Assembly (NCBI RefSeq): GCF_000428945.1
Contig: NZ_AUAX01000023.1
Span: 83,954 to 147,953 of the forward strand
Length of the DNA stretch: 64,000 nt
Reading direction: 5' to 3'
DNA from: Hamadaea tsunoensis DSM 44101
GTDB lineage: Bacteria; Actinomycetota; Actinomycetes; Mycobacteriales; Micromonosporaceae
This document shows positions 32,746-41,203 of the stretch, one piece after another. Positions within the stretch are counted from its first letter, which is position 1, and each line of letters starts with the position of its first letter. Under the pieces are notes generated by a model. That model had not been told where the DNA came from and ran no database searches. It saw nothing but the letters and a program-made list of their open reading frames with translations. The position numbers and the translations under genes are program-made.

Positions 32746-32889
32746 CCCGCGACCGAGGCCGGGGATCCATAGCGCCACAACGACGCCGGGCCGACAGCCT
32801 GGTCAGGCTGGGCATTGTCACGACTGTCCGGTATGCAGGCTGTCCGATCCATCCAGAATGGAGTCGCGACAAAAAGCGAGCTGGTTGGA
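32746..32889. other. Remainder of the second gene-free interval
   Basis: Contains the TTTGTCGCGACTGTCCG-type motif in degraded form: CATTGTCACGACTGTCCGG at 32813-32831 and TCGCGACAAAAAGCGAG near 32866. The segment around 32811-32855 (ACTGTCCGGTATGCAGGCTGTCCGA) matches 7482-7519 in inverted orientation. No gene. Confidence 0.6.
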
Positions 32890-33318
32890 TCAGACAGGAT
32901 CCAGAGCCACAACGGGGATCACCCGCGACACCCCCGCCTGGTGATCTACAAAGAACGGGTAGTCCGCCGTGATCCGCCCCCAGGCCGCTTCCCGATCCGC
33001 TCCCGTCAGCGACGATGCCGTTGCAGCGATCGTGGACGACCCGACCTCCACGACCACCCGGGGATCGGCGACCAGGTTGAGGTACCAGTCCGGGTCCCGG
33101 GGCGCCCCGGCGTTGGACGCGATCACGTGCAGCCGCCCGTCCAGCCGTACGAACATCATCGGCGTCGTCCGGGCGGCACCGCTCCGGCGGCCGGTCGTGG
33201 TCAGCAGGAGCAGCGGTCGCCCCGGAGGCGCGCCGTGGGCACGGAAATCGGAGATCACCTGGCGGTTGTACGCCCGCATGTCGGTCGGCATTTCGGCCAT
33301 GTCAACCAGGCTACCCAT
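32890..33318 (-). CDS. Deazaflavin (F420)-dependent nitroreductase family protein
   Basis: A 142-residue split-barrel protein of the DDN family: RPLLLLTTTGRRSGAARTTPMMFVRLDGRLHVIASNAGAPRDPDWYLNLVADPRVVVEVGSSTIAA is the family core, with TTGRRSG contacting the deazaflavin phosphate and the P-x-W-Y-x-N-L motif. Members use reduced F420 to reduce nitro compounds, quinones or other acceptors. Starts at ATG 33318 or 33300 are possible; neither has a strong ribosome site. The last codons abut the repeat-rich interval. Confidence 0.85.
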   Translation of the reverse strand: MGSLVDMAEMPTDMRAYNRQVISDFRAHGAPPGRPLLLLTTTGRRSGAARTTPMMFVRLDGRLHVIASNAGAPRDPDWYLNLVADPRVVVEVGSSTIAATASSLTGADREAAWGRITADYPFFVDHQAGVSRVIPVVALDPV

Positions 33319-33371
33319 GCGGGCCTGACCTGAATCCGGTGTGCCAATCCGACGCGTTGTCGTTAAGAGCA

Positions 33372-33400
33372 TTTACTGTAACTTTTGTTTACCGTATCTT
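33372..33400 (+). promoter_or_regulatory. Promoter of the LPMO gene
   Basis: TTTACT (33372-33377), a 17-base AT-rich spacer and TATCTT (33395-33400), about 78 bases before the LPMO start. The spacer contains GTAAC-tttt-GTTTAC, an imperfect dyad that could be an operator. Confidence 0.6.
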
Positions 33401-33477
33401 GGCGCACAGACGTACGCGAATTTCCGCACGCGTACGGCACGGCCCTGGAAGAACTCGTCCCCCAACGAGGAGGAGCC

Positions 33478-34248
33478 ATGCGTAAGAGCGTCACCCTCAC
33501 CATCCTGTCCACAGTGGCCGTCGTGGCCTCGCTCTTGGTCAATGTTCCTGCCGCGAGCGCGCACGGCTACATCTCGTCGCCGCCGAGCCGCCAGGCACAA
33601 TGCGCCTCGGGCACGGTCCCCAACTGCGGCGACATCGTCTGGGAGCCGCAGAGTGTCGAGGCGCCCAAGGGTTCGATGTTGTGCAACGGCGGCGGCAGCC
33701 GGTTCGCCGAGCTCAACGACGATTCGAAGCCGTGGGTCGCGACCAGCGTCGGCACCAGCGTCACCTTCAACTGGGTCCTCACGGCCCGCCACCGCACGAG
33801 CACCTGGGAGTACTTCGTCGGCAGCACGAGAGTCGCGGTCGTGAACGACAACGGCGCCACCCCTGGCGCCACCGTCAGCCATACCGTCAGTCTCGCCGGC
33901 TACTCCGGCCGCATCAAGGTGCTCGCCCGGTGGAACGTCTACGACACCGCGAACGCGTTCTACTCGTGCGTCGACCTCACCGTGGGCGGTGGCGGCAACC
34001 CGTCACCGTCGCCGTCGGCCTCCCCCAGCCGCTCGGCCTCGCCCTCGCCGAGCGCGTCCCCCTCGCGCAGCACCGCCCCGTCGCCGAGCTCCTCGCCGAC
34101 GGGTGCCACCACCTGGACGCCCGGCACGGCGTACGCCGTCGGTGCGGTCGTGACGTACAACGGCGTCAGCTACCGATGCCTGCAGGCGCACACGGCCCTC
34201 GTCGGCTGGGAACCGCCGACCACGCCGGCGCTCTGGCAGAAGATCTGA
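33478..34248 (+). CDS. Secreted lytic polysaccharide monooxygenase (AA10) with CBM5/12
   Basis: A 256-residue secreted protein. The signal peptide ends at ASA, leaving His29 (HGYISSPPSRQ) as the mature N-terminus, the first ligand of the copper histidine brace; the second is His105 in TARHRTSTWEYF. The AA10 domain runs to about residue 183, then a Pro/Ser linker (PSPSPSASPSRSAS) and a CBM5/12 chitin-binding module (TTWTPGTAYAVGAVVTYNGVSYRCLQAHTALVGWEP). The enzyme oxidatively cleaves crystalline chitin or cellulose. GAGGAGG precedes the ATG; upstream in-frame codons lack homology. A DUF305 lipoprotein gene follows. Confidence 0.93.
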   Translation: MRKSVTLTILSTVAVVASLLVNVPAASAHGYISSPPSRQAQCASGTVPNCGDIVWEPQSVEAPKGSMLCNGGGSRFAELNDDSKPWVATSVGTSVTFNWVLTARHRTSTWEYFVGSTRVAVVNDNGATPGATVSHTVSLAGYSGRIKVLARWNVYDTANAFYSCVDLTVGGGGNPSPSPSASPSRSASPSPSASPSRSTAPSPSSSPTGATTWTPGTAYAVGAVVTYNGVSYRCLQAHTALVGWEPPTTPALWQKI

Positions 34249-34255
34249 TGTCCCC

Positions 34256-34284
34256 GGCCGGGCCCGCCCCGAACGGGCCCGGCC
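34256..34284 (+). terminator. Hairpin between the LPMO and DUF305 genes
   Basis: GGCCGGGCCCG-ccccgaa-CGGGCCCGGCC is a perfect 11-bp stem eight bases after the LPMO stop. It should end or reduce transcription before the DUF305 gene. Confidence 0.75.
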
Positions 34285-34316
34285 ACCTCCTCCAGCGACG
34301 GAACGGAACGTCCCCC

Positions 34317-34925
34317 GTGAAGAAGATCGCCGCGCTCGCCCTCCTGCTGCTCAGCGTGAGCGGCTGCGCCGCACAGCCCACCCCCGACACCGGTACGCAG
34401 GCCGCTGCGTCCCTGCCGGCGCGACCGTCGGCGTCGCGGTCGATCGGCATCGCCGAGGACGGCTCGCACAACGCCACCGATGTGATGTTCCTGCAGATGA
34501 TGGCCGCGCAGTACGCGCCGGCCGACAAGCTGCTCGAACTGGCCGCGTCGCACAGCACGAACGAGCAGGTCAAGCAGCTCGCGGCAGCGATCAAGGTGAC
34601 GCAGGCCGACGAGTACAAGCAGGTGCAGGCCTGGCTGACCGGCTGGGGGAAGCCGCTCGCGCCCGACAGCAACCCGGCCCTGCACGCCGAGCACGGCGGC
34701 CTGCCCGCGACCGGGCAGAAGGAGATCGACGCGCTCGCCCAGGCCGCGCCCGCGGACTTCGACCGCGAGTTCCTCAACCTGCTCCTCGGCCACCAGCACC
34801 AGGCCGTCGAGTACGCGCGCATGGAGCTGACGTCGGGCGTACAGCCTCAGGTGCTGGAGTTCGCGACGCGCATCGACTCCACCCGCAGCGGCGAGATCCC
34901 GATGATGCTCAAGCTGGTCGGGTAG
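34317..34925 (+). CDS. DUF305 lipoprotein
   Basis: A 202-residue lipoprotein: the signal peptide ends in VSGC (Cys17). The DUF305 domain is a four-helix ferritin-like bundle with the conserved HNATDVMFLQMMAAQYAPADKLLELA and LLGHQHQAVEYARMEL segments, rich in His and Met. DUF305 proteins often lie with copper genes and some are thought to bind copper; here the neighbour is a copper enzyme. The GTG start gives a proper lipoprotein signal; ATG 34248 would give a long polar lead. Its last 17 bases overlap the convergent HxlR gene. Confidence 0.82.
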   Translation: MKKIAALALLLLSVSGCAAQPTPDTGTQAAASLPARPSASRSIGIAEDGSHNATDVMFLQMMAAQYAPADKLLELAASHSTNEQVKQLAAAIKVTQADEYKQVQAWLTGWGKPLAPDSNPALHAEHGGLPATGQKEIDALAQAAPADFDREFLNLLLGHQHQAVEYARMELTSGVQPQVLEFATRIDSTRSGEIPMMLKLVG

Positions 34926-35322
34926 CGAGCCGTTCCGCGTCGTAGTCCGCCTGGGCCGCCACCATCGCGGGCAGGTTGCCCTCCAGCAGATCGATCAGAC
35001 CCCGGAGCCGCTCGGCGACCTGCCCGCCGAGCGGCGTCAGGCTGTACTCCACCTTCGGCGGGATCGCGCCCTGCACCTCACGGCGGACCAGGCCGTCGCG
35101 CTCCAGCGTCTGCAGCGTCTGGGCCAGCATCTTCTCGCTCACCCCGTCGACCCGCCGGCGCAGCGCGTTGAACCGGTAGGCACCCTCGCCGAGCGCCACG
35201 AGCGCCAGCACTCCCCACTTGTTCGAGACATCCGCGAGTACGCCGCGCGAATCGCAGCCGCGGGCGAACACGTCGGCGATGAGTTCGTTCGAGGGGTCGT
35301 TCACGGGATCGGGGCTGCTCAC
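34909..35322 (-). CDS. HxlR-family transcriptional regulator
   Basis: A 137-residue winged-helix regulator with the HxlR core: CDSRGVLADVSNKWGVLALVALGEGAYRFNALRRRVDGVSEKMLAQTLQTLERDGLVRREVQGAIPPKVEYSLTPLG. Cys near the N-terminus (ARGCDSR) is at the position used for redox sensing in QorR/YodB-type members. It is divergent from a QorB-like reductase, the classic regulator-target pair for quinone or electrophile stress. GTG 35322 is chosen, with GGTAG upstream; another in-frame GTG is at 35352. The gene ends inside the convergent DUF305 gene. Confidence 0.87.
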   Translation of the reverse strand: MSSPDPVNDPSNELIADVFARGCDSRGVLADVSNKWGVLALVALGEGAYRFNALRRRVDGVSEKMLAQTLQTLERDGLVRREVQGAIPPKVEYSLTPLGGQVAERLRGLIDLLEGNLPAMVAAQADYDAERLATRPA

Positions 35323-35359
35323 TCGTCTACCATACCTGGTGACAGCACTCACTCACAGT

Positions 35360-35384
35360 TTGCACTTTCGAAAAGTTAGTGCAA
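35360..35384. promoter_or_regulatory. Operator dyad in the HxlR/quinone reductase divergent region
   Basis: TTGCACT-n11-AGTGCAA (arms 35360-35366 and 35378-35384), a 7-bp inverted repeat midway between the two divergent starts, as expected for an HxlR dimer site controlling both genes. Confidence 0.65.
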
Positions 35385-35423
35385 GTCTGTTGGTGAGCGT
35401 ACACAGCCGAGGAGTGAAGAGTC

Positions 35424-36272
35424 ATGATCGTTGTCACCGGCGCCACCGGCGCCCTGGGCCGTCTCGTCATCGCCGACCTGCTCGAACGGGGCGTACCGGC
35501 GGAGGAGATCGTCGCCGTCGCCCGTGATCCGAAGAAGGCCGCCGATCTCGGCGTACCCGTGCGCGTCGCCGACTACGACGACCCCGAGAGCCTGCGGGCC
35601 GCCTTCGAGGGCGCCGACAAGCTGCTGTTCGTCTCGGCATCCGAGGTCGGCAAGCGGGTGCCCCAGCACCGCAACGTCATCGACGCGGCGAAGGCTGCCG
35701 GAGTGCCCTTCGTCGCGTACACGAGCATTCTGAAGGCGGATGACACGGGCATCGCGCTGGCCGCGGAGCATCAGGCGACGGAGGCCTATCTGCGCGAGTC
35801 GGGCCTGCCGCACGCGTTGCTGCGCAACAGCTGGTACACCGAGAACTACACGGCGGGCGCGGCCGGTTCGATCGCGGCGGGCGCGGTCATCGGCAGCGCG
35901 GGCGACGGCAGGGTCGGCGCGGCGCCGCGCGCGGACTACGCGGCGGCCGCGGCCGCGGTCCTGACGACCGACGGGCACGAGGGCAAGGTCTACGAGCTGG
36001 CCGCGGACGAGCCGTTCTCGATGGCGCAGTACGCGGCCGAGCTGGCCCGCCAGTCCGGCAAGCCGGTGGTGTACAACGACCTGGCGCCGCAGGACTACGT
36101 TCAGGCGCTGGTCGGCTTCGGCCTGGACGAGGGCTACGCGGGCGCGCTGGCGGACGCGGACCAGGGCATCGCACGGGGCGAGCTGGCCTCCGACAGCCAC
36201 GACCTGAGCCGCCTCATCGGCCGCCCGACCACCTCCCTGGCCGACGCGGTCGCCGCCGCCCTGAAGGGCTGA
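35424..36272 (+). CDS. NAD(P)H:quinone oxidoreductase, QorB/NmrA type
   Basis: A 282-residue atypical SDR: nucleotide motif IVVTGATGALGR (residues 2-13), then KLLFVSASEVGKRVPQHRNVIDAAKAAGV and LPHALLRNSWYTENYTAG, both hallmarks of the QorB/YtfG quinone reductase group. It reduces quinones with NADPH. The divergent HxlR gene mirrors E. coli ytfG/ytfH and Corynebacterium qorB/qorR. GAGGAGTGAAGAGTC lies upstream of the ATG. A 75-bp palindrome follows the stop. Confidence 0.88.
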   Translation: MIVVTGATGALGRLVIADLLERGVPAEEIVAVARDPKKAADLGVPVRVADYDDPESLRAAFEGADKLLFVSASEVGKRVPQHRNVIDAAKAAGVPFVAYTSILKADDTGIALAAEHQATEAYLRESGLPHALLRNSWYTENYTAGAAGSIAAGAVIGSAGDGRVGAAPRADYAAAAAAVLTTDGHEGKVYELAADEPFSMAQYAAELARQSGKPVVYNDLAPQDYVQALVGFGLDEGYAGALADADQGIARGELASDSHDLSRLIGRPTTSLADAVAAALKG

Positions 36273-36284
36273 GAACCGCCCCAT

Positions 36285-36359
36285 GATCCCGTTTGGATCA
36301 GGGAAATCACCCGAATCTTGGGCCAAGATTACGTGGATTTCCCTGATCCAAACGGGATC
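36285..36359. repeat. 75-bp palindrome, copy in a convergent junction
   Basis: GATCCCGTTTGGATCAGGG through TTTCCCTGATCCAAACGGGATC, lying between the quinone reductase stop (36272) and the lexA stop (36380). Same subtype as 18445 and 56741 (CAAGATTACGTGG in the right inner arm). Probable bidirectional terminator. Confidence 0.85.
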
Positions 36360-36379
36360 TTGAGCTGGGGACGCCGGAG

Positions 36380-37009
36380 TCAGAGGCGGCGCATGACGGA
36401 GACGACCTTGCCGAGAATCACGGCCTCGTCCCCGTCGATGTCCTCGTACGCCGGATTGCGCGGCTCCAGCACGATGTGCCCCCGGCGGCGGCGGAACACC
36501 TTGACGGTGGCCTCCCCGTCGATCATGGCGGCCACGATGTCCCCGTTGTACGCGTCCTGCTGCTGCCGCACGACCACGATGTCCCCGTCGCAGATGGCGG
36601 CGTCCACCATGGATTCGCCCTGCACCCGCAGGCAGAACAGCGTGCCCCGGCCGACCAGCTCGCGGGGCAGGGTCAGCACCTCCTCCAGCGACTCCTCGGC
36701 CAGGATCGGGCCGCCCGCCGCGATGGCGCCGAGCAGCGGGACGAGCACCGGAGTCGGGGTGTCCTCGCCGTCCTCGCCCTTGCCGAAGAACATGCGGACG
36801 TCGACCGAGCGCGTACGCGCCGCCCCCCGCCGCAGGCACCCGGCCTCCTCCAGCCGCCGCAGGTGGTACGAGACCGACGACGAGGACGCGAGCCCGACGG
36901 CGTCCCCGATCTGGCGCGAGGTCGGCGGGTAGCCGTGCTCCACGACCCAGTCCCGGATGACGGAGAGGATCTTCTGCTGCCGGGGTGTGAGCATGGTCGT
37001 GTCGATCAT
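36380..37009 (-). CDS. lexA: LexA repressor
   Basis: A 209-residue LexA. The winged helix is [51 protein letters not shown]; the C-terminal S24 domain has the self-cleavage bond Ala98-Gly99 (AIAAGG), nucleophile Ser133 (GESMVDAAI) and base Lys170 (GEATVKVF). RecA filaments trigger its autocleavage, releasing SOS genes. The gene lies 28 bases after the antiporter stop on the same strand, and no GAAC-N4-GTTC box is visible in that gap, so autoregulation is not evident. ATG 36994 (MLTPRQQ) is an alternative start. Confidence 0.9.
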   Translation of the reverse strand: MIDTTMLTPRQQKILSVIRDWVVEHGYPPTSRQIGDAVGLASSSSVSYHLRRLEEAGCLRRGAARTRSVDVRMFFGKGEDGEDTPTPVLVPLLGAIAAGGPILAEESLEEVLTLPRELVGRGTLFCLRVQGESMVDAAICDGDIVVVRQQQDAYNGDIVAAMIDGEATVKVFRRRRGHIVLEPRNPAYEDIDGDEAVILGKVVSVMRRL

Positions 37010-37037
37010 CGGACCAGTATCGGGGAAAGCCCGCAGC

Positions 37038-38474
37038 TCAGGTTCCTGACGCGCCGCGCATGACCTCGGTGGGACGGTGGACGTGGGCCTCGTCGCCCGC
37101 CCGGACCACCGTGTCCGCCGAGACCGGGACGAGGGCGCCGTCGCGGACCAGGAGGGCGATCCAGACGCCGTGGTCCTCGGCGAGGGTGCCGGCCGCGGCC
37201 CCGTCGGCGGGCGCACCGGCTTCGACCACATAGGACAACAGCTCCGGCGCGCCGGCCAGCCGGATCCCGAGCGGCCACGGGCGCAGTTCCCGCTCCCGCA
37301 CCGGTACGCCGCACCGCTTCGCCATCCAGCCGACGAGTCCACCTTGGACGATGACGGAGAAGGCGACGGCCACGAAGATGATCCCGTAGATCCGGTCCGC
37401 CTCGGCTGCCCCGGACGCGAGCACGAAGGTGCCGAGCAGGATCGGGACCGCGCCCTTCAGCCCGCACCAGAGCACGAAGACCTTCTCGCCCGGGGTCAGG
37501 CGTACGCGCAGGAGCAGCAGCCCGACCAGGACGGGCCGGATCAGCACGGCCAGCAGCACGGCGAGGCCGAGTCCGATCTGCCAGGCGTGTCCCGCCGGCA
37601 GGCCGCGCAGCGACACCGTCAGGCCGAGGACGGTGAACGCGACGATCTCGCCCAGGCTGGCGAGGGCGGTGCTGACCCGGCGTACGTCGTCCTGGAAGGG
37701 GGCGGCCACGTCGCCGAGGAGGATGCCCGCGACGAACACCGCCAGGAATCCGGAGCCCCCGGCGATCGTGGTCACGCCGTAGATAAGCCCCGCCCCCGCC
37801 AGGGACCGCAGCGGATAGAGGCCGGGGTGCGGCAGGCGTACGCGACGCGAGAAGGCGGCCAGTCCGAGTCCCCCGAGGACGCCCGCGACCCCGCCGACGG
37901 ACATCTGCACCGCGAACTCGCGTACGCCCACGCCGACCGCGGACCAGCCGGTCGCGCCGCCGGCCGCGAGCAGGGCCGCCATGAGCGCGATGCCGACGGG
38001 ATCGTTCGCGCCGGACTCGCCCTCCAGCAGGGTCGAGGACCGGCCCTGGATCTCGCGGCGGCCGAGGACGGCGAAGACCACCGCCGGGTCGGTCGGCGAC
38101 AGCGCGGCCCCGAGCAGCAGCGAGGTCTGCCAGCCGAGGCCGAACAGCCCGTGCGCGCAGGCGGCGACCGCGGCCGCGGTGACGAAGGTGCCGGCCACGC
38201 CGACCCAGGCGATCGAGCCGGCGGCCGTGCGGAACCGGCGGCGGCCGATGCCCATGCCGCCGTCGAAGAGGACCACGACGAGCGCGACGGTGACGATCCG
38301 GCCGACCGTCTCCGGGGACAGCCGGCCCCAGGCGGGCACGAGGTCCGACGCCGCGGCCGCTCCGATCAGGAAGATCGCCGGCGCCGGTACGCGTACCCGG
38401 TTGACGGCGACGGCGACGAGCAGCGCCAGCGCGATCACGGTGATGAGGAGGGCGAAGGGGCGGGCATCGGTCAT
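37038..38474 (-). CDS. K+/H+ antiporter, CPA1 family with C-terminal regulatory domain
   Basis: A 478-residue transporter with about 12-13 helices. CPA1 motifs are [23 protein letters not shown] and [21 protein letters not shown], with the Asn-Asp ion-binding pair in GAND. The last about 80 residues ([14 protein letters not shown] to [13 protein letters not shown]) form a TrkA_C/RCK-C-like domain as in NhaP2/CvrA proteins, which gate by nucleotide or ion binding. It exchanges K+ (or Na+) for H+. The same-strand lexA gene follows by 28 bases. Confidence 0.87.
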   Translation of the reverse strand: MTDARPFALLITVIALALLVAVAVNRVRVPAPAIFLIGAAAASDLVPAWGRLSPETVGRIVTVALVVVLFDGGMGIGRRRFRTAAGSIAWVGVAGTFVTAAAVAACAHGLFGLGWQTSLLLGAALSPTDPAVVFAVLGRREIQGRSSTLLEGESGANDPVGIALMAALLAAGGATGWSAVGVGVREFAVQMSVGGVAGVLGGLGLAAFSRRVRLPHPGLYPLRSLAGAGLIYGVTTIAGGSGFLAVFVAGILLGDVAAPFQDDVRRVSTALASLGEIVAFTVLGLTVSLRGLPAGHAWQIGLGLAVLLAVLIRPVLVGLLLLRVRLTPGEKVFVLWCGLKGAVPILLGTFVLASGAAEADRIYGIIFVAVAFSVIVQGGLVGWMAKRCGVPVRERELRPWPLGIRLAGAPELLSYVVEAGAPADGAAAGTLAEDHGVWIALLVRDGALVPVSADTVVRAGDEAHVHRPTEVMRGASGT

Positions 38475-38574
38475 AGCGGGCCTTTCCTGGGCAGGGGTCG
38501 TCGACCGCCGACCAGACTTCCCGGCACACCTGGGGGAACCCTACCTGTCGGACCGGCATGCAAGGATCGTCCCC

Positions 38575-40815
38575 GTGACCGCAATGCCGTACCTCGACCC
38601 GAACCTGCCCGTCGCCGAGCGCGTCGCCGACCTCGTCGGCCGGATGACGCTCGCGGAGAAGGCCGGCCAGATGATGCAGCTGTCGGCCCAGCACGGGGTG
38701 CGCGACCTGATCGAGGAGATGCACGTCGGCTCGATCCTGCACACGTCCCCGAAACGCGTTCTCGAGGCGGCCAAGCTGACCGAGCGTACGCGGCTGCGCA
38801 TCCCGCTGCTGGTGGCGGAGGACTGCATCCACGGGCATTCGTTCTGGGAAGGCGCGACGATCTACCCGACCCAGCTCGGCATGGCAGCCACCTGGGACCC
38901 GGCGCTGATCGAACGGGTCGCCCGGGCCACCGCCGTCGAGGTGTCGGCGACCGGCGTCCACTGGACCTTCTCGCCCGTCCTGTGCATCGCCCGCGACCTG
39001 CGCTGGGGCCGGGTCAGCGAGACGTTCGGCGAGGACCCGTTCCTGCTGGGCGAGCTGGCCGCCGCGATGGTCCGCGGCTACCAGGGCGACGGGCTCGCTG
39101 ACGAGACCGCGATCCTGGCCTGCGCCAAGCATTTCGCCGGCTACTCCGAGACGCAGGGCGGCCGGGACGCCAGCGAGGCCGACATCTCCCGGCGCAAGCT
39201 GCGCTCCTGGTTCCTGCCGCCGTTCGAGCGCGTCGCCCGGGCCGGCTGCCGCACCTTCATGCTGGGCTACCAGGCGATCGACGGCGTACCGATCACCGTC
39301 AACTCGTGGCTGCTCGACGAGGTGCTGCGGGGCGAGTGGGCGTACACCGGCACGCTGGTCACCGACTGGGACAACGTCGGGCGGATGGTGTGGGAGCAGC
39401 ACCTGTTCCCCGGGCACGCCGAGGCGGCCGCGGCCGCCGTGCGGGCCGGCAACGACATGGTCATGACCACGCCGCAGTTCTTCCAGGGCGCCCAGGACGC
39501 GGTCGCGCGCGGGCTGCTCGACGAGAAGGAGATCGACCAGGCGGTCGCCCGGATCCTCACGCTCAAGTTCGAGCTGGGCCTGTTCGAGAACCCGCGCCGG
39601 CCCGACCCGGCCCGGCAGAAGGCCGTCATCGGCACTCCCGCGCACACCGCGCTCAACCTCGAGGTCGCCCGGCGCTCGCTGGTGCTGCTGCGCAACGACG
39701 GGACGCTGCCGCTGACCGGCACGCCCCGCACGATCGCCGTGGTCGGCCCCAACGCCGACGACCCCCACACCCAGCTCGGCGACTGGGCAGGCGCCTCCGG
39801 GCAGGCCGAATGGCTGCGCGACGGGCACCCCCGCCGGCTGATCCGGACCGTCCTGGATGGACTGAAGGAACGCGTACCGGCCGGGTGGAAGGTCACCCAC
39901 GCGCGCGGCGCCGACATCCTCACCGTCGGCCCCGACCCGGAAGGCGCGTACTTCCCCGACGGCCAGCCCCGGCCGAACGTCGTGCTGCCCGCCGCCCCCG
40001 ACCGCAAGCTGCTCGCGAAGGCCGTCGCCGCCGCCGAGGCCGCCGACGTCACGGTGGCCGTGGTCGGCGACCGGATCGAGCTGGTCGGCGAGGGGCGCTC
40101 CACCGCCACGCTCGAACTCGTCGGCGCCCAGGTCGCCCTGCTCGACGCGCTCGCCGCCACCGGCAAGCCGTTCGTCATCGTGCTCATCAGCTCGAAGCCG
40201 CTGGTGCTGCCGCCGTCGGCGGACCGGGCGGCGGCGCTGATCTACGCCGCGAACCCCGGCATGCAGGGCGGCACCGCCCTCGCCGAGCTCATCCTCGGCC
40301 AGATCGAGCCGAGCGGCCGGCTGCCCGTCTCGTTCGCCCGGCACGCCGGCCAGCAGCCGACCTACTACAACCAGATCCGGGGCCAGCACGGCAGCCGCTA
40401 CGCCGACCTCACGCAGAGCCCGGCGTACGCGTTCGGCGACGGCCTCAGCTACACCACGGTCGTCTACTCAGGCTTGACGGTCGACACGCCCTCGGTCACC
40501 GCCGGCGACACCATCCGGGCGCGGGTCGAGCTGCGCAACACCGGATCGCGGCCGGCCCTGGAGACCGTGCAGGTCTACGTCCGCGATCTGGTCACCTCCG
40601 CGACGTGGGCGGTCAAGGAGCTCAAGGCGTACGCGCAGGTGCCGGTGGCGGCCGGCGAGACCAGGATCGTCGAGCTGGAACTGCCCGCCGCCGCCTGTAC
40701 GCTCGTCGACGCGCAGGGCCGCCGGGTCGTCGAACCCGGCGAGTTCGACCTCCTCGTCGGCCCGTCGTCCCGCGACGAGAAACTCCAGGCCGCCCGCTTC
40801 TCGATCACCGCGTAA
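38575..40815 (+). CDS. GH3 family beta-glucosidase-type glycosidase
   Basis: A 746-residue enzyme with no signal peptide, so intracellular. Domain order: GH3 barrel (YLDPNLPVAERVADLVGRMTLAEKAGQMMQ to about residue 340), GH3 C-terminal domain (SLVLLRNDGTLPL through VVGPNADDPHTQLGDWAG) and a fibronectin III-like domain ending the protein. The nucleophile is Asp264 in TLVTDWDNV; the substrate pocket includes CAKHFAGYSETQGGRD. It hydrolyses beta-linked oligosaccharides, perhaps those imported by the ABC systems. GTG 38575 has AAGGAT upstream; ATG 38584 is possible. Confidence 0.9.
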   Translation: MTAMPYLDPNLPVAERVADLVGRMTLAEKAGQMMQLSAQHGVRDLIEEMHVGSILHTSPKRVLEAAKLTERTRLRIPLLVAEDCIHGHSFWEGATIYPTQLGMAATWDPALIERVARATAVEVSATGVHWTFSPVLCIARDLRWGRVSETFGEDPFLLGELAAAMVRGYQGDGLADETAILACAKHFAGYSETQGGRDASEADISRRKLRSWFLPPFERVARAGCRTFMLGYQAIDGVPITVNSWLLDEVLRGEWAYTGTLVTDWDNVGRMVWEQHLFPGHAEAAAAAVRAGNDMVMTTPQFFQGAQDAVARGLLDEKEIDQAVARILTLKFELGLFENPRRPDPARQKAVIGTPAHTALNLEVARRSLVLLRNDGTLPLTGTPRTIAVVGPNADDPHTQLGDWAGASGQAEWLRDGHPRRLIRTVLDGLKERVPAGWKVTHARGADILTVGPDPEGAYFPDGQPRPNVVLPAAPDRKLLAKAVAAAEAADVTVAVVGDRIELVGEGRSTATLELVGAQVALLDALAATGKPFVIVLISSKPLVLPPSADRAAALIYAANPGMQGGTALAELILGQIEPSGRLPVSFARHAGQQPTYYNQIRGQHGSRYADLTQSPAYAFGDGLSYTTVVYSGLTVDTPSVTAGDTIRARVELRNTGSRPALETVQVYVRDLVTSATWAVKELKAYAQVPVAAGETRIVELELPAAACTLVDAQGRRVVEPGEFDLLVGPSSRDEKLQAARFSITA

Positions 40816-40844
40816 CCCGCTACCCTCCCCCTCCGTTCTCCTTT

Positions 40845-40872
40845 CGACGATCTTGCACACGCAAGATCCTCG
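40845..40872 (+). terminator. Terminator hairpin of the GH3 gene
   Basis: GATCTTGC-acac-GCAAGATC, extended by CGA/TCG after one mismatch, 30 bases after the GH3 stop. Confidence 0.7.
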
Positions 40873-41019
40873 GGGTGGATCCACTGTGGGGAGAGGGGAG
40901 CGGGAAGGGTGGCTACGCCGGTCGCGCTCGGCCGGTCGGCGTACCCGGTGATCGGCCGGTCGTCGGTCGGACAAAGGATGATCGGCAACTATCTCGCCCA
41001 TCCGGCCCGACCTGCACCT

Positions 41020-41071
41020 ATGGCTTATAGGAGAAGGCTCCAGGAGATCATCTTCTATGTTCATAAGCCAT
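41020..41071. promoter_or_regulatory. Long dyad upstream of the subtilase gene
   Basis: ATGGCTTAT and ATAAGCCAT (9-bp perfect arms, 34 bases apart) enclose a purine-rich segment that is AT-richer than its surroundings. It could be a pair of half-sites for a repressor or a leader-RNA stem. Confidence 0.45.
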
Positions 41072-41120
41072 CCCGGTCATTACTCTCCCCTTCATCACGG
41101 TAGGCAACTGAACCGTCATT

Positions 41121-41179
41121 CAGGTACGCCGGCCCGGACTGTCCGCACCGGACGGTGAACCCTGCCACCGGCGTACCTG
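41121..41179 (+). promoter_or_regulatory. 5' leader stem-loop of the subtilase mRNA
   Basis: CAGGTACGCCGG and CCGGCGTACCTG form a perfect 12-bp stem; the 35-base loop holds a second stem GTCCG-cac-CGGAC. The 3' arm ends 11 bases before the Shine-Dalgarno sequence, so folding could affect translation or message stability. Confidence 0.6.
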
Positions 41180-41203
41180 GTCGCCCCCAGAAAGGGAGTC
41201 CGT

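Larger units (their letters stand above)
40816..41203. other. Gene-free leader region of the subtilase gene
   Basis: 388 bases without a gene. It contains the GH3 terminator (40845-40872), an AT-richer dyad (41020-41071) and a compound stem-loop (41121-41179) just before the subtilase ribosome site AAAGGGAG (41191-41198). No clear -35/-10 pair can be named. Confidence 0.6.
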
